This document shows, piece by piece, positions 11,601 through 25,206 of a stretch of 64,000 nt of DNA. Position 1 is the stretch's first letter, and each line of letters begins with the position of its first letter. The translations under genes were made by a program, and so were the position numbers. The stretch is from NCBI GenBank assembly GCA_033782935.1, contig JAWQEG010001225.1:501001-565000 (forward strand), written 5' to 3'. The DNA is from Petrolisthes cinctipes. Taxonomy: Eukaryota; Arthropoda; Malacostraca; Decapoda; Porcellanidae. A model generated the notes under the pieces. It saw nothing but the letters and a program-made list of their open reading frames with translations, was not told the DNA's origin and searched no databases.

Positions 11601-13349
11601 TACTGCACTCACTGTGTGTCACGTCACGTGTAGCCAGGCTCGGCAGCCAGTTCACGTGTAAATAACTAAATATTCCAGGCTGCCATTCACTGACAGGTCC
11701 TCACACACTGTACTGCACTCACTGTGTGGCACGTCACGTGTAGCCAGGCACGGCGGCAGTTCACGTGTAAATAACTAAATATTCCGGGCCGCCATCCACT
11801 GACCGGTCCTCACACACTGTACTGCACTCACTGTGTGGCACGTCACGTGTAGCCAGGCACGGCAGGCAGTTCATGTGGAAATAACTAAATATTCCAGGCC
11901 GCCATCCACTGATCGTTCCTCACACACTGTACTGCACTCACTGTGTGTCACGTCACGTGTAGCCAGGCTCGGCAGGCAGTTCACATGTAAATAACTAAAT
12001 ATTCCAGGCCCAGGCACAGCAGCCAGTTCATGTGTAAATAACTAAATATTCCAGGCCGCCATCCACTGACCGGTCCTCACACACTGTACTGCACTCACTC
12101 TGTGGCGCGTCACGTGTAGCCAGGCACAGCAGGCAGTTCACGTGTAAATAACTAAATATTCCAGGCCGCCATTCAATGACTGGTCCTCACACACTGTAGT
12201 GCACTCACTGTGTGGCACGTCACATGTAGCCAGGCACGGCAGGCAGTTCACGTGTAAATAACTATATATTCGAGGCCGCCATCTACTGACCGGTCCTCAC
12301 ACACTGTACTGCACTCACTATGTGGCACGTCACGTGTAGCCAGGCACAGCAGGTAGTTTACGTGTAAATAACTAAATATTCCGGGCCCAGGCACGGCAGG
12401 CAGTTCACGTGTAAATAACTAAATATTTCAGGCCCAGGCACGGCAGCCAGTTCACGTGTAAATTACTAAATATTCCAGGCCACCATTCACTGACCGGTCC
12501 TCACACACTGTACTGCACTCACTGTGTGGCACGTCATGTGTAGCCAGGCAAGGCAGACAGTTCATGTGTAAATAACTAAATATTACAGGCCGCCATATAC
12601 TGACCGGTCCTCACACACTGTACTGCACTCACTGTGTGGCACGTCACGTGTAGCCAGGCACGGCAGGCAGTTCACGTGTAAATAACTAAATATTCCGGGC
12701 CGCCATCCACTGACCGGTCCTCACACACTGTACTGCACTCACTATGTGGCACGTCACGTGTAGCCAGGCACAGCAGGCAGTTCACGTGTAAATAACTAAA
12801 TATTCCGGGCCGCCATCCACTGACCGGTCCTCACACACTGTAGTGCACTCACTGAGTGTCACGTCACGTGTAGCCAGGCACGGCAGGCAGTTCACGTGTA
12901 AATAACTAAATATTCCAGGGCACCATCCACTGACCGTTCCTCACACTCTGTACTGCACTCACTGTGTGGCATGTCACGTGTAGCCAGGCACGGCAGGCAG
13001 TTCACGTGTAAATAACTAAATATTCCAGGCCGCCATCCACTGATCGTTCCTCACACACTGTACTGCACTCACTGTGTGTCACGTCACGTGTAGCCTGGCT
13101 CGGCAGGCAGTTCACATGTAAATAACTAAATATTCCAGGCCCAGGCTCAGCAGCCAGTTCATGTGTAAATAACTAAATATTCCAGGCCGCTATCCACTGA
13201 CCGGTCCTCACACACTGTACTGCACTCACTCTGTGGCGCGTCACGTGTAGCCAGGCACAGCAGGCAGTTCACGTGTAAATAACTAAATATTCCGGGCCGC
13301 CATTCAATGACCTGGTCCTCACACACTGTAGTGCACTCACTGTGTGGCA
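8662..13349. repeat. higher-order repeat unit, 4688 bp
   Basis: This unit is delimited by the CGTCACATGTAG/CTATATATTCC mark at 8662 and 13350. Its first kilobase reappears right of the retrotransposon (from 30692), and about 9.8-13.3 kb is related to 15.2-18.8 kb at an offset of 5414-5496. The offset change is explained by one missing monomer and one 28-bp difference near 11.0 kb. A 91-bp monomer with a 19-bp deletion lies at about 9775. Confidence 0.72.
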
Positions 13350-15170
13350 CGTCACATGTAGCCAGGCACGGCAGGCAGTTCACGTGTAAATAACTATATA
13401 TTCCAGGCCGCCATCTACTGACCGGTCCTCACACACTGTACTGCACTCACTATGTGGCACGTCACGTGTAGCCAGGCACAGCAGGTAGTTTACGTGTAAA
13501 TAACTAAATATTCAGGGCCCAGGCACGGCAGGCAGTTCACGTGTAAATAACTAAATATTTCAGGCCCAGACACGGCAGCCAGTTCACGTGTAAATTACTA
13601 AATATTCCAGGCCACCATTCACTGACCGGTCCTAACACACTGTACCGCACTCACTGTGTGGCACGTCATGTGTAGCCAGGCAAGGCAGACAGTTCATGTG
13701 TAAATAACTAAATATTCCAGGCCGCCATATACTGACCGGTCCTCACACACTGTACTGCACTCACTGTGTGGCATGTCACGTGTAGCCAGGCACGGCAGGC
13801 AGTTCACGTGTAAATAACTAAATATTCCGGGCTGCCATCCACTGACCGGTCCTCACACACTGTACTGCACTCACTTTGTGGCACGTCACGTGTAGCCAGG
13901 CACGGCAGGCAGTTCACGTTTAAATAACTAAATATTCCAGGCCCAGGCACGGCAGCCAGTTCACGTGTAAATAACTAAATATTTCAGGCCGCCATCCACT
14001 GACCGTTCCTTACACACTGTACTGCACTCACTGTGTGGCACGTCACGTGTAGCCAGGCACAGCAGGCAGTTCACGTGTAAATAACTAAATATTCCGGGCA
14101 GCCATCCACTGACCGGTCCTCACACACTGTCCTGCACTCACTGTTTGGCACGTCACGTGTAGCCAGGCATGGCAGGCAGTTCACGTGTAAATAACTAAAT
14201 ATTCCAGGCCGCCATCCACTGATCGTTCCTCACACACTGTACTGCACTCACTGTGTGGCACGTCACGTGTAGCCAGGCACGGCAGGCAGTTCACATATAA
14301 ATAACTAAATATTTCAGGCTGCCATCCACTGATCGGTCATCACACACTGTACTGCACTCACTGTGTGGAACGTCACGTGTAGCCAGGCACGGCAGGCAGT
14401 TCATATGTAAATAATTAAATATTCCAGGCCGCCATCCACCGATCGGTCCTCACACACTGTACTGCACTCACTGTGTGTCACGTCCCGTGTAGCCAGGCAC
14501 GGCAGGCAGTTTATGTGTAAATAACTAAATATTCCAGGCCGCCATTTGCTGACCGGTCCTCACACACGAAACTGCACTCACTGTGTGGCACGTCACGTGT
14601 AGCCAGGCTCGGCAGGCAGTTCACGTGTAAATAACTAAATATTCCAGGCCGCCATCCACCGACCGGTCCTCACACACTGTACTGCACTCACTTTGGGGCA
14701 CGTCACGTGTAGCCAGGCACGGCAGGCAGTTCACGTGTAAATAACTAAATATTCCAGGCCCAGGCACGGCAGGCAGTTCACGTGTAAATAACTAAATATT
14801 TCAGGCCCAGGCACGGCAGCCAGTTCACGTGTAAATTACTAAATATTCCAGGCCACCATTCACTGACCGGTCCTCACACACTGTACTGCACTCACTGTGT
14901 GGCACGTCATGTGTAGCCAGGCAAGGCAGACAGTTCATGTGTAAAATACTAAATATTCCAGGCCGCCATATACTGACCGGTCCTCACACACTGTACTGCA
15001 GTCACTGTGTGGCACGTCACGTGTAGCCAGGCACGGCAGGCAGTTCACGTGTAAATAACTAAATATTCCGGGCCGCCATCCACTGACCGGTCCTCACACA
15101 CTGTACTGCACTCACTATGTGGCACATCACGTGTAGCCAGGCACAGCAGGCAGTTCACGTGTAAATAACT

Positions 15171-18100
15171 AAATATTCCGGGCCGCCATCCACTGACCGG
15201 TCCTCACACACTGTAGTGCACTCACTGTGTGTCACGTCATGTGTAACCAGGCACGGCAGGCAGTTCACGTGTAAATAACTAAATATTCCAGGCTGCCATC
15301 CACTGACCAGTCCTCACACACTGTACCGCACTCACTGTGTGGCATGTCACGTGTAGCCAGGCACGGCAGGCAGTTCACGTGTAAATAACTAAATATTCCA
15401 GGTTGCAATCCACTGACCGGTCCTCACACACTGTACTGCACTCACTTTGTGGCACGTCACGTGTAGCAAGCCACGGCAGGCAGTTCACGCGTAAATAACT
15501 AAATATTCCAGGCCGCCATCCATTGACCAGTCCTCACACACTGTATTGCACTCACTGTGTGGCATGTCACGTGTAGCCAGGCACGGCAGGCAGTTCACGT
15601 GTAAATAACTATATATTCCAGGCCGCCTTCTACTGACCGGTCCTCACACACTGTACTGCACTCACTATGTGGCACGTCACGTGTAGCCAGGCACAGCAGG
15701 TAGTTTACGTGTAAATAACTAAATATTCCGGGCCCAGGCACGGCAGGCAGTTCACGTGTAAATAACTAAATATTTCAGGCCCAGGCACGGCAGCCAGTTC
15801 ACGTGTAAATTACTAAATATTCCAGGCCACCATTCACTGACCGGTCCTCACACACTGTACTGCACTCACTGTGTGGCACGTCACGTGTAGCCAGGCACGG
15901 CAGGCAGTTCATGTGGAAATAACTAAATATTCCAGGCCGCCATCCACTGATCGTTCCTCACACACTGTACTGCACTCACTGTGTGTCACGTCACGTGTAG
16001 CCAGGCTCGGCAGGCAGTTCACATGTAAATAACTAAATATTCCAGGCCCAGGCACAGCAGCCAGTTCATGTGTAAATAACTAAATATTCCAGGCCGCCAT
16101 CCACTGACCGGTCCTCACACACTGTACTGCACTCACTCTGTGGCGTGTCACGTGTAGCTAGGCACGGCAGGCAGTTCACGTGTAAATAACTAAATATTCC
16201 AGGCCGCTATCCACCGATCGGTCCTCACACACTGTACTGCACTCACTGTGTGGCACGTCACGTGTAGCCAGGCACAGCAGGCAGTTCACGTGTAAATAAC
16301 TAAATATTCCAGGCCCAGGCACGGCAGCCAGTTCAAGTGTAAATAACTAAATATTCCAGGGTGCCATCCACTGACAGGTCCTCACACACTGTAGTGCACT
16401 CACTGTGTGGCACGTCACGTGTAGCCAGGCACGGCAGGCAGTTCACATGTAAATAACTAAATATTCCAGGGCGCCATCCACTGACCGTTCGTCATACACT
16501 GTACTGCACTCACTGTATGTCATGTCACGTGTAGCCAGGCAAGGCAGGCAGTTCATGTGTAAATAACTAAATATTCCAGGCCGCCATTCGCTGACCGGTC
16601 CTCACACACGAAACTGCACACTGTGTGGCACGTCACGTGTAGCCAGTCACGGCAGGCAGTTCACGTGTAAATACCTAAATATTCCAGGCCGCCATCCACT
16701 GACCGGTCCTCACACACTGTACTGCACTCACTTTGTGGCACGTCACGTGTAGCCAGGCACGGCAGGCAGTTCACGTGTAAATAACTAAATATTTCAGGCC
16801 GCCATTCACTGACCGGTCCTCACACACTGTACTGCACTTACTGTGTGGCACGTCACGTGTAGCCAGGCACGGCAGGCAGTTCACGTGTAAATAACTAAAT
16901 ATTCCAGGCCCAGGCACGGCAGCCAGTTCACGTGTAAATAACTAAATATTCCAGACCGCCATCCACTGACCGGTCCTCACACACTGTACTGCACTCACTG
17001 TGTGGCACGTCACGTGTAGTAAGGCACGGCAGGCAGTTCACGTGTAAATAACTAAATATTCCAGGGCACCATCCACTGACCGTTCAAAACACTCTGTACT
17101 GCACTCACTGTGTGTCACGTCACGTGTAGCCAGGCTCGGCAGCCAGTTCACGTGTAAATAACTAAATATTCCAGGCTGCCATTCACTGACAGGTCCTCAC
17201 ACACTGTACTGCACTCACTGTGTGGCACGTCACGTGTAGCCAGGCACGGCGGCAGTTCACGTGTAAATAACTAAATATTCCAGGCCGCCATCCACTGACC
17301 GGTCCTCACACACTGTACTGCACTCACTGTGTGGCACGTCACGTGTAGCCAGGCACGGCAGGCAGTTCATGTGGAAATAACTAAATATTCCAGGCCGCCA
17401 TCCACTGATCGTTCCTCACACACTGTACTGCACTCACTGTGTGTCACGTCACGTGTAGCCAGGCTCGGCAGGCAGTTCACATGTAAATAACTAAATATTC
17501 CAGGCCCAGGCACAGCAGCCAGTTCATGTGTAAATAACTAAATATTCCAGGCCGCCATCCACTGACCGGTCCTCACACACTGTACTGCACTCACTCTGTG
17601 GCGCGTCACGTGTAGCCAGGCACAGCAGGCAGTTCACGTGTAAATAACTAAATATTCCAGGCCGCCATTCAATGACTGGTCCTCACACACTGTAGTGCAC
17701 TCACTGTGTGGCACGTCACATGTAGCCAGGCACGGCAGGCAGTTCACGTGTAAATAACTATATATTCGAAGCCGCCATCTACTGACCGGTCCTTACACAC
17801 TGTACTGCACTCACTATGTGGCACGTCACGTGTAGCCAGGCACAGCAGGTAGTTTACGTGTAAATAACTAAATATTCCGGGCCCAGGCACGGCAGGCAGT
17901 TCACGTGTAAATAACTAAATATTTCAGGCCCAGGCACGGCAGCCAGTTCACGTGTAAATTACTAAATATTCCAGGCCACCATTCACTGACCGGTCCTCAC
18001 ACACTGTACTGCACTCACTGTGTGGCACGTCATGTGTAGCCAGGCAAGGCAGACAGTTCATGTGTAAATAACTAAATATTACAGGCCGCCATATACTGAC

Positions 18101-18780
18101 CGGTCCTCACACACTGTACTGCACTCACTGTGTGGCACGTCACGTGTAGCCAGGCACGGCAGGCAGTTCACGTGTAAATAACTAAATATTCCGGGCCGCC
18201 ATCCACTGACCGGTCCTCACACACTGTACTGCACTCACTATGTGGCACGTCACGTGTAGCCAGGCACAGCAGGCAGTTCACGTGTAAATAACTAAATATT
18301 CCGGGCCGCCATCCACTGACCGGTCCTCACACACTGTAGTGCACTCACTGAGTGTCACGTCACGTGTAGCCAGGCACGGCAGGCAGTTCACGTGTAAATA
18401 ACTAAATATTCCAGGGCACCATCCACTGACCGTTCCTCACACACTGTACTGCACTCACTGTGTGGCATGTCACGTGTAGCCAGGCACGGCAGGCAGTTCA
18501 CGTGTAAATAACTAAATATTCCAGGCCGCCATCCACTGATCGTTCCTCACACACTGTACTGCACTCACTGTGTGTCACGTCACGTGTAGCCTGGCTCGGC
18601 AGGCAGTTCACATGTAAATAACTAAATATTCCAGGCCCAGGCACAGCAGCCAGTTCATGTGTAAATAACTAAATATTCCAGGCCGCTATCCACTGACCGG
18701 TCCTCACACACTGTACTGCACTCACTCTGTGGCGCGTGACGTGTAGCCAGGCACAGCAGGCAGTTCACGTGTAAATAACT
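15171..18780. repeat. tandem duplication, copy 1 (3610 bp)
   Basis: This is the left copy of a direct tandem duplication whose right copy is 18781-22418. Both copies start at AAATATTCCGGGCCGCC followed by the GTGTAACCAGG monomer. Matching markers include TCAAAACACTCTG at 17084 and 20722. The only length difference I could trace is 28 bp: this copy lacks the extra inter-CACGTG segment at about 16.54 kb. Confidence 0.85.
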
Positions 18781-21700
18781 AAATATTCCGGGCCGCCATC
18801 CACTGACCGGTCCTCACACACTGTAGTGCACTCACTGTGTGTCACGTCATGTGTAACCAGGCACGGCAGGCAGTTCACGTGTAAATAACTAAATATTCCA
18901 GGCTGCCATCCACTGACCAGTCCTCACACACTGTACCGCACTCACTGTGTGGCATGTCACGTGTAGCCAGGCACGGCAGGCAGTTCACGTGTAAATAACT
19001 AAATATTCCAGGTTGCAATCCACTGACCGGTCCTCACACACTGTACTGCACTCACTTTGTGGCACGTCACGTGTAGCAAGCCACGGCAGGCAGTTCACGC
19101 GTAAATAACTAAATATTCCAGGCCGCCATCCACTGACCAGTCCTCACACACTGTATTGCACTCACTGTGTGGCATGTCACGTGTAGCCAGGCACGGCAGG
19201 CAGTTCACGTGTAAATAACTATATATTCCAGGCCGCCTTCTACTGACCGGTCCTCACACACTGTACTGCACTCACTATGTGGCACGTCACGTGTAGCCAG
19301 GCACAGCAGGTAGTTTACGTGTAAATAACTAAATATTCCGGGCCCAGGCACGGCAGGCAGTTCACGTGTAAATAACTAAATATTTCAGGCCCAGGCACGG
19401 CAGCCAGTTCACGTGTAAATTACTAAATATTCCAGGCCACCATTCACTGACCGGTCCTCACACACTGTACTGCACTCACTGTGTGGCACGTCACGTGTAG
19501 CCAGGCACGGCAGGCAGTTCATGTGGAAATAACTAAATATTCCAGGCCGCCATCCACTGATCGTTCCTCACACACTGTACTGCACTCACTGTGTGTCACG
19601 TCACGTGTAGCCAGGCTCGGCAGGCAGTTCACATGTAAATAACTAAATATTCCAGGCCCAGGCACAGCAGCCAGTTCATGTGTAAATAACTAAATATTCC
19701 AGGCCGCCATCCACTGACCGGTCCTCACACACTGTACTGCACTCACTCTGTGGCGTGTCACGTGTAGCCAGGCACGGCAGGCAGTTCACGTGTAAATAAC
19801 TAAATATTCCAGGCCGCTATCCACCGATCGGTCCTCACACACTGTACTGCACTCACTGTGTGGCACGTCACGTGTAGCCAGGCACAGCAGGCAGTTCACG
19901 TGTAAATAACTAAATATTCCAGGCCCAGGCACGGCAGCCAGTTCACGTGTAAATAACTAAATATTCCAGGGTGCCATCCACTGACAGGTCCTCACACACT
20001 GTAGTGCACTCACTGTGTGGCACGTCACGTGTAGCCAGGCACGGCAGGCAGTTCACATGTAAATAACTAAATATTCCAGGGCGCCATCCACTGACCGTTC
20101 GTCATACACTGTACTGCACTCACTGTATGTCATGTCACGTGTAGCCAGGCAAGGCAGGCAATTAACGTTTAGCCAGGCAAGTCAGGCAGTTCATGTGTAA
20201 ATAACTAAATATTCCAGGCCGCCATTCGCTGACCGGTCCTCACACACGAAACTGCACACTGTGTGGCACGTCACGTGTAGCCAGTCACGGCAGGCAGTTC
20301 ACGTGTAAATACCTAAATATTCCAGGCCGCCATCCACTGACCGGTCCTCACACACTGTACTGCACTCACTTTGTGGCACGTCACGTGTAGCCAGGCACGG
20401 CAGGCAGTTCACGTGTAAATAACTAAATATTTCAGGCCGCCATTCACTGACCGGTCCTCACACACTGTACTGCACTTACTGTGTGGCACGTCACGTGTAG
20501 CCAGGCACGGCAGGCAGTTCACGTGTAAATAACTAAATATTCCAGGCCCAGGCACGGCAGCCAGTTCACGTGTAAATAACTAAATATTCCAGACCGCCAT
20601 CCACTGACCGGTCCTCACACACTGTACTGCACTCACTGTGTGGCACGTCACGTGTAGTAAGGCACGGCAGGCAGTTCACGTGTAAATAACTAAATATTCC
20701 AGGGCACCATCCACTGACCGTTCAAAACACTCTGTACTGCACTCACTGTGTGTCACGTCACGTGTAGCCAGGCTCGGCAGCCAGTTCACGTGTAAATAAC
20801 TAAATATTCCAGGCTGCCATTCACTGACAGGTCCTCACACACTGTACTGCACTCACTGTGTGGCACGTCACGTGTAGCCAGGCACGGCAGCAGTTCACGT
20901 GTAAATAACTAAATATTCCGGGCCGCCATCCACTGACCGGACCTCACACACTGTACTGCACTCACTGTGTGGCACGTCACGTGTAGCCAGGCACGGCAGG
21001 CAGTTCATGTGGAAATAACTAAATATTCCAGGCCGCCATCCACTGATCGTTCCTCACACACTGTACTGCACTCACTGTGTGTCACGTCACGTGTAGCCAG
21101 GCTCGGCAGGCAGTTCACATGTAAATAACTAAATATTCCAGGCCCAGGCACAGCAGCCAGTTCATGTGTAAATAACTAAATATTCCAGGCCGCCATCCAC
21201 TGACCGGTCCTCACACACTGTACTGCACTCACTCTGTGGCGCGTCACGTGTAGCCAGGCACAGCAGGCAGTTCACGTGTAAATAACTAAATATTCCAGGC
21301 CGCCATTCAATGACTGGTCCTCACACACTGTAGTGCACTCACTGTGTGGCACGTCACATGTAGCCAGGCACGGCAGGCAGTTCACGTGTAAATAACTATA
21401 TATTCGAAGCCGCCATCTACTGACCGGTCCTCACACACTGTACTGCACTCACTATGTGGCACGTCACGTGTAGCCAGGCACAGCAGGTAGTTTACGTGTA
21501 AATAACTAAATATTCCGGGCCCAGGCACGGCAGGCAGTTCACGTGTAAATAACTAAATATTTCAGGCCCAGGCACGGCAGCCAGTTCACGTGTAAATTAC
21601 TAAATATTCCAGGCCACCATTCACTGACCGGTCCTCACACACTGTACTGCACTCACTGTGTGGCACGTCATGTGTAGCCAGGCAAGGCAGACAGTTCATG

Positions 21701-22418
21701 TGTAAATAACTAAATATTACAGGCCGCCATATACTGACCGGTCCTCACACACTGTACTGCACTCACTGTGTGGCACGTCACGTGTAGCCAGGCACGGCAG
21801 GCAGTTCACGTGTAAATAACTAAATATTCCGGGCCGCCATCCACTGACCGGTCCTCACACACTGTACTGCACTCACTATGTGGCACGTCACGTGTAGCCA
21901 GGCACAGCAGGCAGTTCACGTGTAAATAACTAAATATTCCGGGCCGCCATCCACTGACCGGTCCTCACACACTGTAGTGCACTCACTGAGTGTCACGTCA
22001 CGTGTAGCCAGGCACGGCAGGCAGTTCACGTGTAAATAACTAAATATTCCAGGGCACCATCCACTGACCGTTCCTCACACTCTGTACTGCACTCACTGTG
22101 TGGCATGTCACGTGTAGCCAGGCACGGCAGGCAGTTCACGTGTAAATAACTAAATATTCCAGGCCGCCATCCACTGATCGTTCCTCACACACTGTACTGC
22201 ACTCACTGTGTGTCACGTCACGTGTAGCCTGGCTCGGCAGGCAGTTCACATGTAAATAACTAAATATTCCAGGCCCAGGCACAGCAGCCAGTTCATGTGT
22301 AAATAACTAAATATTCCAGGCCGCTATCCACTGACCGGTCCTCACACACTGTACTGCACTCACTCTGTGGCGCGTCACGTGTAGCCAGGCACAGCAGGCA
22401 GTTCACGTGTAAATAACT
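18781..22418. repeat. tandem duplication, copy 2 (3638 bp)
   Basis: This is the right copy of the 3.6-kb duplication, at offset 3610 before and 3638 after the 28-bp module difference at about 20.16 kb. It ends at the AAATATTCCGGGCC monomer boundary at 22419. There the sequence leaves the duplicate and continues as the older unit with CATTCAATGACCTGG. The breakpoint falls at equivalent positions in a monomer, as expected for unequal exchange in register. Confidence 0.85.
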
Positions 22419-23262
22419 AAATATTCCGGGCCGCCATTCAATGACCTGGTCCTCACACACTGTAGTGCACTCACTGTGTGGCACGTCACATGTAGCCAGG
22501 CACGGCAGGCAGTTCACGTGTAAATAACTATATATTCCAGGCCGCCATCTACTGACCGGTCCTCACACACTGTACTGCACTCACTATGTGGCACGTCACG
22601 TGTAGCCAGGCACAGCAGGTAGTTTACGTGTAAATAACTAAATATTCAGGGCCCAGGCACGGCAGGCAGTTCACGTGTAAATAACTAAATATTTCAGGCC
22701 CAGACACGGCAGCCAGTTCACGTGTAAATTACTAAATATTCCAGGCCACCATTCACTGACCGGTCCTCACACACTGTACTGCACTCACTGTGTGGCACGT
22801 CATGTGTAGCCAGGCAAGGCAGACAGTTCATGTGTAAATAACTAAATATTCCAGGCCGCCATATACTGACCGGTCCTCACACACTGTACTGCACTCACTG
22901 TGTGGCATGTCACGTGTAGCCAGGCACGGCAGGCAGTTCACGTGTAAATAACTAAATATTCCGGGCCGCCATCCACTGACCGGTCCTCACACACTGTACT
23001 GCACTCACTTTGTGGCACGTCACGTGTAGCCAGGCACGGCAGGCAGTTCACGTTTAAATAACTATATATTCCAGGCCCAGGCACGGCAGCCAGTTCACGT
23101 GTAAATAACTAAATATTTCAGGCCGCCATCCACTGACCGGTCCTCACACACTGTACTGCACTCACTGTGTGGCACGTCACGTGTAGCCAGGCACGGCAGG
23201 CAGTTCACGTGTAAATAACTAAATATTCCAGGGCGTCATCCACTGACCATTCCTCACACACT
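21440..23262. repeat. 1823-bp tandem duplication, copy 1 (empty target site)
   Basis: This is the left copy of an 1823-bp tandem duplication. GGTAGTTT lies at 21485 here and at 23308 in the right copy, and CACTCTG at 22078 and 23901. Outer limits are uncertain by about 25 bp because the junction falls in a shared stretch. This copy has no retrotransposon. The base-for-base equivalent of the insertion site is CACTG at 22190-22194, intact and followed by TACTGCACTCACTG. Confidence 0.85.
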
Positions 23263-24012
23263 GTACTGCACTCACTATGTGGCACGTCACGTGTAGCCAG
23301 GCACAGCAGGTAGTTTACGTGTAAATAACTAAATATTCCGGGCCCAGGCACGGCAGGCAGTTCACGTGTAAATAACTAAATATTTCAGGCCCAGGCACGG
23401 CAGCCAGTTCACGTGTAAATTACTAAATATTCCAGGCCACCATTCACTGACCGGTCCTCACACACTGTACTGCACTCACTGTGTGGCACGTCATGTGTAG
23501 CCAGGCAAGGCAGACAGTTCATGTGTAAATAACTAAATATTACAGGCCGCCATATACTGACCGGTCCTCACACACTGTACTGCACTCACTGTGTGGCACG
23601 TCACGTGTAGCCAGGCACGGCAGGCAGTTCACGTGTAAATAACTAAATATTCCGGGCCGCCATCCACTGACCGGTCCTCACACACTGTACTGCACTCACT
23701 ATGTGGCACGTCACGTGTAGCCAGGCACAGCAGGCAGTTCACGTGTAAATAACTAAATATTCCGGGCCGCCATCCACTGACCGGTCCTCACACACTGTAG
23801 TGCACTCACTGAGTGTCACGTCACGTGTAGCCAGGCACGGCAGGCAGTTCACGTGTAAATAACTAAATATTCCAGGGCACCATCCACTGACCGTTCCTCA
23901 CACTCTGTACTGCACTCACTGTGTGGCATGTCACGTGTAGCCAGGCACGGCAGGCAGTTCACGTGTAAATAACTAAATATTCCAGGCCGCCATCCACTGA
24001 TCGTTCCTCACA

Positions 24013-24017
24013 CACTG
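24013..24017 (+). repeat. target site duplication, left (CACTG)
   Basis: These five bases before the 5' LTR equal the five bases after the 3' LTR. Integrases of this class commonly make 4-6 bp staggered cuts. Rejoining the flanks through one copy restores an ordinary satellite monomer. Confidence 0.93.
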
Positions 24018-24018
24018 T

Positions 24019-24046
24019 GTCACGAGTCAGACATAATACTCGTGAC
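24019..24046. other. inverted repeat at the LTR left end
   Basis: GTCACGAGT (24019-24027) and ACTCGTGAC (24038-24046) are perfect reverse complements separated by 10 nt. The right arm runs into TGACGTAA, which resembles a CRE/ATF site. The same structure is at 29213-29240 in the 3' LTR. A role in integrase end recognition or as a dimeric factor site is conjecture. Confidence 0.75.
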
Positions 24047-25001
24047 GTAATTTGAATTACAGAGAGTTGGAAATTTCCATACTGGAGAATGTTCTAGAGT
24101 AGGGGAATATTCCATGAGACAAAGGAGGTAGGAGTGGGTTCATGTAGGTGCGGGTTAATCCACAGGTAGTGGATTAGTAGCCAAAATTAGAAAAGGGTAA
24201 GGAAGGTCAGGTTTCAACTGAATTGCCACATCCAGTCCTATAGGTGTTCGCAGGTTAATTACAACTTGTATTAATCATTTATGCTACCAGGGTAACTTAT
24301 GGTATTGCAAATGATCGTGAAGTGGAGGGGAATTATCGGGAATTATTAACACGCCATAGGTAAATTGCAATTGCAGGTATAACTAAGGAATGAGAGGGTA
24401 CAATGTAAATCGTAGCCAATTAGGAGAACCGAACACAGATAAGGGGGAGGAGTCAGAAAAATTTTGAACTTCCACCCTCCAGTCAATTTTGGAAATATAG
24501 GTCAGTTGGGAGACACACTTGAAGAAGGGAACACACTCGTCACTCGTATCGTCAGCTTCCCTTGCCTGAATTACCTCCACGTGCAGTGGGGAGTGATCAA
24601 CGTAGACGCCGAATTCGTTGTATATTACACGATTCACAAGGCTTTACAGTTGTATACTGACTAGTTGCATTGACGCTGGTTCAGTCACTGAATTAGGTGA
24701 GGGGGAGCTGGATCTTTGAAAATTACGAGTGTGTTGTGAGACTCTAAATTATTCCCAAGTGTGAGACATTAAGAAATATTCCAACTCGCGTAACAATTGA
24801 TAGAATTACTACAAGTGTTAACGTAACCTAGACTATCGTCACGTATACGAACGAGACGTAGCGAGAGCGAGTAGCTAGTTAGCGTGGCGTGAGTGTGTGT
24901 GTGTGTGTGAAATTAATTTATTCATGTTGGCATACTGGAGTTGAATAAATATAGAAAATTTGCAATTGGTTGTTTAAATGCACCAGTAGATTTGTTATCT
25001 A

Positions 25002-25009
25002 TATAAATA
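25002..25009 (+). promoter_or_regulatory. candidate TATA box in the 5' LTR
   Basis: TATAAATA lies about 200 bp before the LTR end and could position Pol II for the genomic RNA. The surrounding stretch is AT-rich, so a chance match is possible. No start site can be fixed from sequence alone. Confidence 0.4.
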
Positions 25010-25206
25010 CATATATATCGGGAAGAACCCTTAACATAAAAATTTATTATGTGCGTGATGATTGAGGCCTAAACGGGGAGTTAACCCTGAGTACTTTCTT
25101 CGCTGCAGCCAACCAACGAAGATCATAAATTAACCGGGCAAGGTAAGTTGTAATTGCCATATTATAAATTACATTATCTAATCATTCTCACATCACCGTC
25201 ACATAT

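Larger units (their letters stand above)
1..24012. repeat. 110-bp satellite array, left block
   Basis: Continuous head-to-tail satellite with a 110-bp basic monomer; for example AAATATTC recurs at 361 and 471. Landmarks in order are an AT-rich AAATAACTAAATATT stretch, CCAGGCCGCCATCCACTGA, the palindrome GACCGGTC, CTCACACACTGTACTGCACT, GTGTGGCACGTCACGTGTAG, CCAGGCACGGCAGGCAG and a second CACGTG. Monomers differ by a few substitutions, and the same variants recur at kilobase spacing, showing higher-order organisation. No credible gene is present: the short open frames on either strand are by-products of the repeat. Centromeric or heterochromatic location is an inference from array size and homogeneity, not shown by the sequence. 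Confidence 0.97.
24018..25203 (+). repeat. 5' LTR (1186 bp)
   Basis: The LTR begins TGTCACGAG and ends CCGTCACA. It is matched base for base by eye to 29212-30397 with no indel, including a short GT run at about 24891-24909. It carries a 9-bp perfect inverted repeat at its left end, an AATAAA at 24944-24949 and a TATAAATA at 25002-25009. At nearly 1.2 kb it is long for the class. The small open frames inside it are identical in both LTRs only because the LTRs are identical, and they carry no recognisable domain. Confidence 0.95.

Noticed and set aside
1..24017. CRISPR-like array
   Set aside because: There are no constant repeats with unique spacers; the whole 110-bp unit repeats and is organised as a eukaryotic satellite.
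24383..24664. Overlapping 84- and 66-residue open frames in the 5' LTR, repeated at 29577-29858
   Set aside because: They are present twice only because the LTRs are identical. They overlap on opposite strands and have no recognisable domain.
24889..24910. GT microsatellite as a functional element
   Set aside because: It is a short simple repeat in the LTR, identical in both LTRs; nothing beyond simple sequence is supported.
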